From NCBI GenBank assembly GCA_047518005.1, contig JAKZRT010000043.1, positions 1 through 38,771 of the forward strand: a stretch of 38,771 nt of DNA, in the 5' to 3' direction. Origin of the DNA: JAKZRT01 sp047518005. GTDB lineage: Bacteria > Pseudomonadota > Alphaproteobacteria > Rhodobacterales > Rhodobacteraceae. The notes under the pieces were generated by a model. It saw nothing but the letters and a program-made list of their open reading frames with translations. It had not been told where the DNA came from and did no database searches. A program made the position numbers and the translations under genes. Of this stretch, positions 17,319 to 25,011 are shown one piece after another. Numbering within the stretch: the stretch's first letter is position 1; each line of letters starts with the position of its first letter.

Positions 17319-17759
17319 ATGCTTGCATCTTCCCCTGCCGCCTGGCCGCGACCGCCCGCCGCCTGCCCCCACGCCCGCCTGGCCGAGGTTCCGGGGGGGG
17401 CCCGGGTCTCGGTGGCCGGGCTGGTGCTGGTGCGCCAGCGTCCCGGCACCGCCAAGGGGGTGATCTTTGTCACGCTCGAGGATGAAACCGGGGTCTGCAA
17501 CGTGGTGGTCTGGGCCAAAGTGTTCGAGCAATTCCGCCGTGCGGTGATCGCCGGGCGACTATTGCGCGTGACCGGACGGCTGCAGCGCGAGGGCGGTGTC
17601 GTGCATCTGATTGCCGAGCATGTGGAGGACATCTCGGCCCTCTTGGACCGGCTGGTCGAGCCTGCAGCACGGGACTTGCCAGACGCGCCACGCGCTGCCA
17701 TGACTGCGGCAAATGGACAAGATCGCCAACATACTGGACCTCGACGCCTTCCCGCTTGA
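17319..17759 (+). pseudogene. dnaE2: Remnant of error-prone DNA polymerase DnaE2 (C-terminal OB fold only)
   Basis: DnaE2 is a C-family polymerase of about 1,000 or more residues that performs SOS mutagenesis with ImuA and ImuB. Here only its C-terminal OB-fold segment survives: GARVSVAGLVLVRQRPGTAKG, then VIFVTLEDETGVCNVVVWAKVF and a stretch ending HLIAEHVEDISALL (about 17385-17650). The whole polymerase core is absent, and the usual C-terminus (a conserved RDFH-type ending) is replaced by unrelated residues that overlap the next gene. In another frame, about 17325-17375 reads like the helix preceding the OB fold (CRLAATARRLPP), suggesting an extra frameshift. An open frame of 146 residues with an ATG nevertheless remains directly behind a LexA box, so a small SOS-induced OB-fold protein cannot be excluded. 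Confidence 0.75.
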
Positions 17760-18510
17760 CCGCCCCGACAGCAAGGCCAGCCAGGCGCTGGTGCAGCGCT
17801 GCCAAAACGATCTCGAAACCACCGGCATGTTCAACCTCGAGCGCCTAATGCACGCGTCGGCCGCCCAGGCCGCCGCCGATGCGCTCGGGCCCAGGGTCGC
17901 GAACCAGGCATTCACCCACAAGCGCCGGCACAACATCTATTTCCGCCGCAATCTGCCCGATCTCAGCCCAGATCACCCGGCCAGGGCCGAATTTGAAACC
18001 GTAAACCACACGCTTTGTGGTGATCAGCTTGGCGAGACCGCGGTTCTGGCGCTTTATCACTGGCAACCGCTGATCGACTTTCTGGCCCGCGTGATGGGCC
18101 AACTCGCGCTTTACCCGGTGGACGACCCCCTGGCCTGCACCAATGTGATGAGTTACGGGCCCGGCGAGGCGCTGAACTGGCATTTCGACAGGTCCGAATT
18201 CACCACAACTTTGCTTTTGCAGGCCCCCGAAGCGGGCGGCGAGTTTCTGTACTGCCGCAATTTGCGCAGCGCCACCGATCCCAACTACGACGGCGTCGCG
18301 CGGCTTTTGAGCGGCGACGAGACGGGCACGCAGGCGATGTCGGTTACGCCTGGCACGCTCAACGTCTTTCGCGGTGTCAACACCGCGCACCGCACCCGCC
18401 CGGTTCAGGGCTCGAGAGCGCGTCTGATCGCGGTGTTCAGCTATTTCGACCGCGCCGGTGTGCGATTCACCCCCGACGAGCAGATCGGGTTTTACGGGCG
18501 CAGCGCCTGA
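17713..18510 (+). CDS. 2OG-Fe(II) oxygenase
   Basis: A non-haem iron oxygenase that couples 2-oxoglutarate decarboxylation to oxidation of an unknown substrate. The iron triad is visible: H157 and D159 in WHFDRSEF and H226 in NTAHRTRP, with arginines a few residues later (SRARLIAVFSYF) suited to bind 2-oxoglutarate. The aspartate of the HxD motif is intact, which argues for hydroxylation rather than halogenation. It is 265 residues with no signal peptide. It is not AlkB: the AlkB arginine/asparagine signature is missing. The start lies 47 bases inside the dnaE2 remnant with a weak ribosome site, so it is probably co-transcribed with it. Downstream is a hairpin repeat and the convergent protease gene. 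Confidence 0.86.
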   Translation: MDKIANILDLDAFPLDRPDSKASQALVQRCQNDLETTGMFNLERLMHASAAQAAADALGPRVANQAFTHKRRHNIYFRRNLPDLSPDHPARAEFETVNHTLCGDQLGETAVLALYHWQPLIDFLARVMGQLALYPVDDPLACTNVMSYGPGEALNWHFDRSEFTTTLLLQAPEAGGEFLYCRNLRSATDPNYDGVARLLSGDETGTQAMSVTPGTLNVFRGVNTAHRTRPVQGSRARLIAVFSYFDRAGVRFTPDEQIGFYGRSA

Positions 18511-18643
18511 CCGACCCATACTCGTGTCAATTTGGGCAGCTTGCGGCAGTCGCCCAACCATTCGAGCCTCGGGCGGGGAGTTTTCCAACCAAACGATGAC
18601 AAGAGCGCCACGGCAGCCGCACATTCCTATTATCATCTTGCCC

Positions 18644-18682
18644 GGAAATACTCCGGGGAGCGCGAGGGGCAGCGCCCCTCGC
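18644..18682 (-). repeat. Dispersed hairpin repeat, copy A (possible terminator)
   Basis: Read on the minus strand the element is a GC-rich hairpin (9-bp perfect stem with a 3-base loop, 18662-18682), then CTCGCGC, then CCCCGGAGTAT (18648-18658) and TTCCGG. The same order of parts occurs at 30196-30232. It lies in the 276-base gap between two convergent genes (18510 and 18787), where a bidirectional terminator would be expected, but no T-tract follows the stem. The rest of this gap holds nothing recognisable. Confidence 0.6.
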
Positions 18683-18786
18683 TACGCGGGCGACGCGTGA
18701 AACGCGGCGCAAATCCCTTTACCGAGCCTGACCACGAATTAACGATTCCGGCGGGATCAAAAATTCCTCGGTCGCAGACTGTAGGA

Positions 18787-20250
18787 TCATTCCCCCAACG
18801 GCAGCGCCACGAACCGCGGCTCGCCGCCACGGCGCAACAGCAGCAAAAGCGACTTGCGCCCGGCCTCGCGCGCCTCGTCTATGCGGGCCTCAAGATCGGC
18901 GATCTCGGTCAATTTCTGCTGACCGGCCTCGGTGATCACATCGCCCGCCACCAGGCCTTTTTCCTCGGCCGGCGACCCTGGGTTTACCGCCCGAACCACC
19001 AGGCCTGACGAATTTACCGGCAGAGACAATTCGGCGATCAGATCTTTGGTCACAACCGACAGCATCATGCCCAGCAATTCGGCGCTCTCGGGCGCGCGAT
19101 CTTCGCCATCGTCCACGGTGGTCCGGCCCTCGGCCGTCTCGCGCCGGCCAAGCGTGATGGTCAACGTCTCGGTGCCGCCATTGCGAAACACAATGACGCG
19201 CACGGTCTTGCCGACCTTGGCCGCACCCACCATGCGCACCAGCGCCCGCGTATCGGCCACATCTTGCCCGTCAAAGCTGAGGATGACATCACCGGACTCC
19301 ATCCCGCCCTCGAGCGCCGGGCCCTCAGGAACATCGGTCACCAGCGCGCCCGCGGCTTGATCGAGTTCAAGCGCTTCGGCGACGTCTTCGGTCACGTTCT
19401 GGATCCGGACGCCCAGCCAGCCGCGCCGGGTCTCGCCAAATTCGCGCAGCTGGTCGATGACGCGGATCGCCACCTTCGACGACATCGCAAAGCCGATGCC
19501 GATCGAGCCACCATTGGGGCTGAGGATCGCGGTGTTCACGCCGATCACCGCACCGTCCATGTTAAACAGCGGCCCGCCCGAATTGCCCCGGTTGATCGCC
19601 GCGTCGGTTTGAAAAAAGTCGTCGTAGCTGCCTGAAAGCGCCCGGCCACGGGCCGAAATGATCCCGGCGCTGACCGAAAATCCCTGACCCAGTGGGTTGC
19701 CCACGGCCACGACCCAGTCGCCCACGCGCATCAGATCGCTGTCGCCGAAGCTGACAAAATCCAGGGGCTCGTCGCTTTCCACCTTCAACAGCGCCATGTC
19801 GGTGTTGGGGTCGGTGCCGACCACGCTGGCGGCCAATTGACCGCCCGCGAAAAACTCGACCATGATCTCGTCGGCACCTTCGATGACATGGTTGTTGGTG
19901 ACAATGAACCCGTCTTCCGAGATCACAAAGCCCGACCCCAATGCCTGATTTCGGCGTTGCCGCTGATCGTCACCCTGACGGTCGCGAAATTCGCGAAAAA
20001 ATTCCTCGAAAGGCGACCCTTCGGGGGCCACCGGACCGGGGTCGGTGCTGCCAGCCACCACCGTGCTGGTGGTGATATTGACCACCGCCGGGCTGACCTC
20101 TTCGGCCAGATCGGCGAAACTTTCCGGTGCCGCGCGCGCCTCGGTCACTGTGCCGGGACCCGCGATCAGGGCCAACGCCAAGATCAAGAGCCAAAGGCCA
20201 CCAATCCAACTTTGTGGCGCGCGGTTCTGGGCAAGGTTCATTGCGGTCAC
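18787..20250 (-). CDS. Do-family periplasmic serine protease (DegP/DegQ type)
   Basis: A periplasmic protease-chaperone that degrades or refolds damaged envelope proteins. Signal sequence about residues 14-40. The trypsin-like domain has the full triad H121 (TNNHVIE), D151 (NTDMALLKV) and S224 (GNSGGPLF). Two PDZ domains follow (about 285-375 and 395-480). Of 487 residues, the linker after the signal peptide is rich in charged residues (EEFFREFRDRQ). The start is GTG at 20250, with AGGAGG eight bases upstream; the in-frame ATG three codons later is spaced less well. It is the last gene of the rpiA-gor-hflK-hflC-DUF2065 run, with a 111-base gap that may carry its own promoter. Whether it is DegP, DegQ or MucD by function cannot be told. 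Confidence 0.94.
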   Translation of the reverse strand: MTAMNLAQNRAPQSWIGGLWLLILALALIAGPGTVTEARAAPESFADLAEEVSPAVVNITTSTVVAGSTDPGPVAPEGSPFEEFFREFRDRQGDDQRQRRNQALGSGFVISEDGFIVTNNHVIEGADEIMVEFFAGGQLAASVVGTDPNTDMALLKVESDEPLDFVSFGDSDLMRVGDWVVAVGNPLGQGFSVSAGIISARGRALSGSYDDFFQTDAAINRGNSGGPLFNMDGAVIGVNTAILSPNGGSIGIGFAMSSKVAIRVIDQLREFGETRRGWLGVRIQNVTEDVAEALELDQAAGALVTDVPEGPALEGGMESGDVILSFDGQDVADTRALVRMVGAAKVGKTVRVIVFRNGGTETLTITLGRRETAEGRTTVDDGEDRAPESAELLGMMLSVVTKDLIAELSLPVNSSGLVVRAVNPGSPAEEKGLVAGDVITEAGQQKLTEIADLEARIDEAREAGRKSLLLLLRRGGEPRFVALPLGE

Positions 20251-20361
20251 GGGTGGGGCCTCCTCACTTTGGCGTAATCTTAGTTAAATTTGAACCAAGT
20301 TTACATTTTATCAACGCACCCTGGAATTTCAGTCGTCACAATGCCGCGAGCGGGTTTTCGG

Positions 20362-20556
20362 TCACACACCGAGCGATCGCGCCACCCAGACCAGCACCAC
20401 GCCTGCTGCCAGCGCCACCAGGCCGATCACGCGCCGCCGCTCAACGGGTATCTGCGCAATGATCTGTGCCAGTTCTTCAAGACGCGAAGGGGCCAGCGCA
20501 AAGACCAGCCCCTCGACAACCAACACCAGGCCAACGGCCAGAACGATCCAGGCCAT
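20362..20556 (-). CDS. DUF2065 small membrane protein
   Basis: A 64-residue inner-membrane protein with two hydrophobic helices (about residues 2-20 and 42-61) joined by a polar loop (PSRLEELAQIIAQIPVERRRV). It matches the DUF2065 family (YjeT in E. coli), typically encoded next to hflK-hflC, and its function is unknown. Its ATG shares one base with the hflC stop (TAATG), so it is translated by coupling. The context suggests an accessory role in the HflKC membrane complex, which is inference. Confidence 0.88.
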   Translation of the reverse strand: MAWIVLAVGLVLVVEGLVFALAPSRLEELAQIIAQIPVERRRVIGLVALAAGVVLVWVARSLGV

Positions 20557-21428
20557 TAGCGTTCGGGCCGGTCCGTCTTGAAATAGTCGAAAAATTCGCT
20601 GTCGGGCGAGATGACCAGCGTCGAATTATCCGCCTTGAATACCCGTGTATATGCCGCCAGCGACCGGTAGAATTCAAAGAATTCCGGATCGCGGCCAAAG
20701 GCTTCGGCAAAGATCGCATTGCGGCGGGCGTCGGCTTCGCCGCGAACGATTTCGGCCTCTTTGCGGGCCACGGATACGGTTTCGACCACCGTCCGGTCGG
20801 CCAGGGCGCGGACCTTTTGCGCGGCTTCGTTGCCGCGCGCGATCTCGTCGGCGGCCTCGCGCTGCCGTTCGGCGCGCATCCGCTCGAAGGTCGCAGCGAG
20901 GTTCTGTTCGGGCAGGTCGGCGCGTTTGATCCGAACGTCGATCACTTCGATACCCAAGGCGCTGGCTTCGGTTCGCGACTGGTCGCGGATCTGGTTCATC
21001 AGCGCCACCCGGTCCGAGCTCAGGACCGCGCCGCTGTTGACCGAACCCAGCACCTGGCGAAGTGCTGCGTTCAGGATACGCTCCAGACGCGCCTCACCCG
21101 CAAGTTCGCCACCGGTGCCGACCGCACGGCGAAACTGACGGGCGTCCCTGATACGCCAGCGCGCGAAGGCATCGACCACAAGACGGCGGTCGTCCAACGG
21201 CGTGACCTCAAGCGGTTGGGTGTCCAGCGGCAGGATGCGATCATCGTAATAGATAATCTCGTGCAGAAGCGGGATCTTGAAGTTGAGGCCGGGTTCATTG
21301 ATCACCGCAGTGATCTGGCCAAACCACAGCCGCAGGGCTTTTTGGCGTTCGTCCACGATGTAGATCGAGGACAACAAGGCGATCACGATGATCACCACGA
21401 CCGGCAGAATGAAAGCAGAGCGCCGCAT
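20556..21428 (-). CDS. hflC: FtsH protease modulator HflC
   Basis: HflC, with HflK, forms a large SPFH/prohibitin-like cage around the membrane protease FtsH. The 290-residue protein has one N-terminal membrane helix (about residues 7-24, periplasmic C-terminal domain) with the IYIVDERQKALRLWFG start of the band-7 domain, then a long charged helix (about 190-240: RMRAERQREAADEIARGNEAAQKV). The start shares one base with the hflK stop (TGATG), and the stop overlaps the DUF2065 start. Order hflK-hflC is standard. Confidence 0.95.
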   Translation of the reverse strand: MRRSAFILPVVVIIVIALLSSIYIVDERQKALRLWFGQITAVINEPGLNFKIPLLHEIIYYDDRILPLDTQPLEVTPLDDRRLVVDAFARWRIRDARQFRRAVGTGGELAGEARLERILNAALRQVLGSVNSGAVLSSDRVALMNQIRDQSRTEASALGIEVIDVRIKRADLPEQNLAATFERMRAERQREAADEIARGNEAAQKVRALADRTVVETVSVARKEAEIVRGEADARRNAIFAEAFGRDPEFFEFYRSLAAYTRVFKADNSTLVISPDSEFFDYFKTDRPER

Positions 21429-22576
21429 CAGTTCGATCCCCCGCTTCTGGTGGTTCGGTTCAACTCGTTCAGCGGCAGATAGGGCACGACGCCGCTTGTA
21501 CCGCCAACGCCTTCGTCGATGATGATCTTGTTCACCTCGCTCAGCACCGCCTCCATCGTTTCAATATACAGTCTTTTTCGGGTCACATCAGGGGCCTTTA
21601 AGTATTCTTCCAGAACCGCAACAAAACGGCTGGCTTCGCCCTCGGCACCGTTGATCACCTGGGCGCGATAGCCTTCGGATTGTTCCAACAACTGCGCGGC
21701 TTCACCACGCGCCTCGGCGACAACGCGGTTGGCGTAGGCGTCGGCCTGTTTTTCCAGTGTATCGCGGGTCTGTTCAGCCGCCTGAACCTCGCGGAACGCA
21801 TCAATCACCTCGCGCGGCGGATCGGCCTTGTCGAAGTTGACGCGTACGATGTTCACGCCCGACTGATAGCTGTCCAGCGTCTGTTGAATGAGTTCCTGAA
21901 GTTCGGCGGCAATAACGCCCCGGTCACGGTTCAGGATCGGCGCCAGGTTCGAACGCGCGATAATCTCGCGCATCGCCGATTCACTGACCGCTTTGATGGT
22001 ATCTTCGGGGGCCGCCAGATTGAACTTGAAGCTCCGAAGATCGGTGATGTTCCAGACCACCTGGAAATCGATGTCGACGATGTTCTCGTCGCCGGTCAGC
22101 ATCAGTCCCTCATCGGACCGCGAGCCGCGCCCGACGCCGATGTCGATGGTATTTTCCCGCGTCACCGCAAGGGTTTCCTTGGTGACAACCGGCCAGGGCG
22201 CAAAGTTTAGACCTTCGTTGCCGGTCTGCACGTATCTGCCAAACAGAAGTTCCACCGATTGTTCCGAAGTATCGACCCGGTAGAGCGACGCGAAGAGCCA
22301 CAGTCCGATCAACAACAGAAGGCCGACCGAAATCGTCCCGCGCGAGAAGAACGAGCCAAAGCCGCCGCCGTCGCGACCACCGCCGCCGCCGCCACGACCG
22401 CCCATCAGGACCCGAAGCTGTTCTCGACCCTTGCGCACAAGATCGTCGATCTCGGGGATCGTCTGTCCGCCCCGGCGACCGCCACCGCGATCATCATCGC
22501 GGTCATCGCCGCCGTTTTTCCCACCACCGCGGCTGCCATCGCCGCCGCCCCATGGTCCGCCGTTATTGCCAGCCAT
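21428..22576 (-). CDS. hflK: FtsH protease modulator HflK
   Basis: The larger partner of HflC. The 382-residue protein starts with a cytoplasmic glycine/aspartate/arginine-rich tail (residues 1-75, long runs of Gly) as in other HflK proteins, then a single membrane helix (about 80-100) and the SPFH domain with YRVDTSEQSVELLFGRYV. A coiled-coil-rich region (about 245-320) and a short Ser/Gly tail follow. The ATG at 22576 has AGGAAAAG upstream. It lies 62 bases after gor and probably belongs to the same transcript. FtsH itself is not in this window. Confidence 0.94.
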   Translation of the reverse strand: MAGNNGGPWGGGDGSRGGGKNGGDDRDDDRGGGRRGGQTIPEIDDLVRKGREQLRVLMGGRGGGGGGRDGGGFGSFFSRGTISVGLLLLIGLWLFASLYRVDTSEQSVELLFGRYVQTGNEGLNFAPWPVVTKETLAVTRENTIDIGVGRGSRSDEGLMLTGDENIVDIDFQVVWNITDLRSFKFNLAAPEDTIKAVSESAMREIIARSNLAPILNRDRGVIAAELQELIQQTLDSYQSGVNIVRVNFDKADPPREVIDAFREVQAAEQTRDTLEKQADAYANRVVAEARGEAAQLLEQSEGYRAQVINGAEGEASRFVAVLEEYLKAPDVTRKRLYIETMEAVLSEVNKIIIDEGVGGTSGVVPYLPLNELNRTTRSGGSN

Positions 22577-22638
22577 CTTGTATCTTTTCCTCCGTCAAAG
22601 GACCGTCCAAATGCTAGTTGTAGACTTTCGTATCAAAA

Positions 22639-23997
22639 TCAAGCGCGCCGCACCGGGGTCCGCATGGTCACAAGCTCTTCCGACATTGTGGGGTGAACTG
22701 CAACCGTTCGATCAAAATCTTCCTTGGTCGCGCCCAATTTAATTGCAATTCCTACCATCTGGATCAACTCAGCCGCCTGTGGCGCAACTATATGGCAGCC
22801 CAGCACCTTGCGGCTGTCGGTATCGACGATCAGTTTCATCAAGACACGGTCAGGCCGTTCGGCAAAGGCTGTCTGCATCGGCCGGAACGAGGTGCAGTAG
22901 ACCTCGATCGGGCCCGCGTCGCGCGCCGCCTCCTCGGTCATGCCAATGGTGCCCATTTCCGGCTGGGTAAAGATCGCCGAGGGGATCAGGTCGTGATCGA
23001 CCGGTGTCGGGTTGCCCTTGAAAACGGTTTCGACAAAGTTCATGCCTTCGCGGATCGCCACCGGTGTCAGGTTTACGCGGTGCGTAACGTCACCGATGGC
23101 ATAGATCGACGGCACGCCGGTCTGCGAATATTCGTCGACCACAATTTCGCCCCGGCGCCCGATCTCGATCCCGATCTCTTCCAAGCCCATGTCGGCGGTA
23201 TTGGGCGTCCGCCCAATGGCAAAAAGTACTTGATCAAAGTCGGTCTCGGTCCCGTCCGAGGCCTTCACGCGATAGGCATCCCCCGACGGCGTGATCGACA
23301 GGACATTGGTTCCGGTGTGAATGTCGATACCGCGATGGCGCATTTCTTCGGCGACCAGCCCGCGCGCCTCGTCATCGAAGCCGCGCAGGATCTGCGCACC
23401 GCGATAGAACTGACACACGTTGGCACCCATCCCGTGCAGGATGCAGGCGAATTCGCAGGCGATATAGCCGCCGCCGACAACTAGAACCCGCCCTGGAATT
23501 TCGTCCAGGCCAAAAATATCATCCGAAACAATGGCGTATTCGCCACCTTTGACGTCAGGAAGCATGGGCCGCGCGCCTGTCGCCACAAGTATATGGCGGG
23601 CAGTCACGCGCTCACCGGTCGAAAGCTCGACAGTATGCGCGTCGGCAAGCCGGGCGCGGGCATTGTAGGTGGTGACGCCCGATTTATCGAGCATGTCGCG
23701 ATACACCGCTTCCAGCTGGTCGAGGCCGTTTTGCAATCGATCCCGCATCACCGGCCAGTGGAATTTTTCTCCGCTGACCTCCCATCCATAGCCGCGCGCA
23801 TCTTCGATTTGATCGCGGTATCCGCTGGCGAAAACCATCAGCTTTTTCGGCACGCAGCCCCGGATCACGCAGGTGCCGCCCATGCGGTCGTCTTCGGCAA
23901 GGGCGACTTTGGCCCCAGCCTCGCCAGATGCAATCCGGGCGGCGCGAACCCCGCCCGAACCGCCGCCAATGACGAAGAGATCAAAATCAAATTCCAT
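22639..23997 (-). CDS. gor: Glutathione-disulfide reductase
   Basis: A cytoplasmic FAD enzyme that uses NADPH to reduce oxidised glutathione. FAD motif FVIGGGSGGVRAAR (about residues 8-21), redox-active disulfide C43 and C48 in GGTCVIRGCVPKK, NADPH-binding motif VVGGGYIACEFA (about 170-181), and the C-terminal catalytic HPTMSEE with H435. The ATG at 23997 gives 452 residues, normal for the family, with AGGA ten bases upstream; an upstream extension to 24105 would overlap rpiA and is rejected. Adjacency to rpiA links it to the pentose-phosphate source of NADPH. Confidence 0.93.
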   Translation of the reverse strand: MEFDFDLFVIGGGSGGVRAARIASGEAGAKVALAEDDRMGGTCVIRGCVPKKLMVFASGYRDQIEDARGYGWEVSGEKFHWPVMRDRLQNGLDQLEAVYRDMLDKSGVTTYNARARLADAHTVELSTGERVTARHILVATGARPMLPDVKGGEYAIVSDDIFGLDEIPGRVLVVGGGYIACEFACILHGMGANVCQFYRGAQILRGFDDEARGLVAEEMRHRGIDIHTGTNVLSITPSGDAYRVKASDGTETDFDQVLFAIGRTPNTADMGLEEIGIEIGRRGEIVVDEYSQTGVPSIYAIGDVTHRVNLTPVAIREGMNFVETVFKGNPTPVDHDLIPSAIFTQPEMGTIGMTEEAARDAGPIEVYCTSFRPMQTAFAERPDRVLMKLIVDTDSRKVLGCHIVAPQAAELIQMVGIAIKLGATKEDFDRTVAVHPTMSEELVTMRTPVRRA

Positions 23998-24013
23998 CGG
24001 CTTTGGGTCCTGC

Positions 24014-24793
24014 TTATTCAGCGACGCTCGCGAAAAGGTTCTCGGTAAGCTGCGGCAGCCCGACCGGACGCTGGCCGTGAAATTCGCGAACCTCGGTCGA
24101 GCCATCGGGATGGCCGATCACTACCCGGTCGCAAATATCCACGAACAGCCCGTTTTCAACCACCCCTGGCACTTGATTGAGGACCAGCGCGAGCTGGCGC
24201 GGCTTGCCGATGCGCGTCAGTTCAAGATCGAGGATCAGATTGCCCTCATCCGTAACGAAAGGTTGATCGCCGTCGCGCCGCAGCGTGACCTCGCGGCTTT
24301 CGACGTCGAGGGTCGCCAGAAGCTCGCCGATCAGCGCCCGCGTGGTCTGCCAGCCAAATCGGATCACTTCGACCGGCAGCGGGAACCCGCCCAGCCGTTT
24401 CACATCTTTCGAAGGGTCAGTGATCACGATCATCTGGTCGCTGGCCGTGGCCACGATCTTTTCCTGCAACAGCGCGCCGCCGCCGCCCTTGATCAGGTTC
24501 AGATCGGGGTCAAACTCGTCGGCACCGTCGATGGTGATGTCGAGCCATTTCGCCTCGTTCAGCGGCACCACCGGGATGCCCAGTTCTTTGGCCAGGTCAG
24601 CCGTTTGGGTCGAGGTCGCAACCCCGGTTATCCGCAAGCCCTCGTCGCGGATGCGCTCGGCAAGTCGCTTGACCATGAAGGCCGCCGTCGATCCGGTTCC
24701 CAGACCGACAAACATACCGTCTTCGACGAAATCGCAGGCCCTGAGCGCCGCCGCCATCTTGCCTTTGTCGGAAGGTGAAAGTTTTTCGTACAT
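24014..24793 (-). CDS. rpiA: Ribose-5-phosphate isomerase A
   Basis: RpiA interconverts ribose-5-phosphate and ribulose-5-phosphate. The phosphate-binding GLGTGSTAAFMV (about residue 27) and the catalytic DGADEFDPDLNLIKGGGGALLQEK region (about 85-108) are intact. The ATG at 24793 (MYEKLSPSDKGK) gives 259 residues, normal for the family. An ATG eight codons upstream (24817) has a GAGGCGG purine stretch and is a real alternative. It is 16 bases upstream of gor in the same direction and divergent from sdaA across 218 bases, in which no clear promoter or riboswitch was recognised. Confidence 0.94.
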   Translation of the reverse strand: MYEKLSPSDKGKMAAALRACDFVEDGMFVGLGTGSTAAFMVKRLAERIRDEGLRITGVATSTQTADLAKELGIPVVPLNEAKWLDITIDGADEFDPDLNLIKGGGGALLQEKIVATASDQMIVITDPSKDVKRLGGFPLPVEVIRFGWQTTRALIGELLATLDVESREVTLRRDGDQPFVTDEGNLILDLELTRIGKPRQLALVLNQVPGVVENGLFVDICDRVVIGHPDGSTEVREFHGQRPVGLPQLTENLFASVAE

Positions 24794-25011
24794 CAAAACG
24801 ATTCCCCATGACGGCATTTCCGCCTCTATAGGCGCTCCCGCGCCAGGGTGCGAGGGGTTGCGATGCCGGGCCGGACGGCGGGTTAAGGCGCTATGCGGTG
24901 TAATCACCGGCCAATTGGCGAATTTCGCTGCTTTTGGTCGGTTTGGGCGTTAGACAGCGGATCGTCCGGCGCATAGACATCTGGAGCACGCAGCCGCAAG
25001 GGGGGCGGAAA

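Noticed and set aside
17713..18510. AlkB-type DNA dealkylase or amino-acid halogenase identity for the oxygenase
   Set aside because: The AlkB signature is missing and the HxD aspartate is intact, so neither name is supported.
20466..21482. Plus-strand frame of 338 codons opposite hflC
   Set aside because: HflC on the other strand has full family support; this frame has none.
24794..25011. Riboswitch upstream of sdaA
   Set aside because: The 218-base gap is GC-rich and partly structured, but no conserved glycine or SAM riboswitch core could be recognised.
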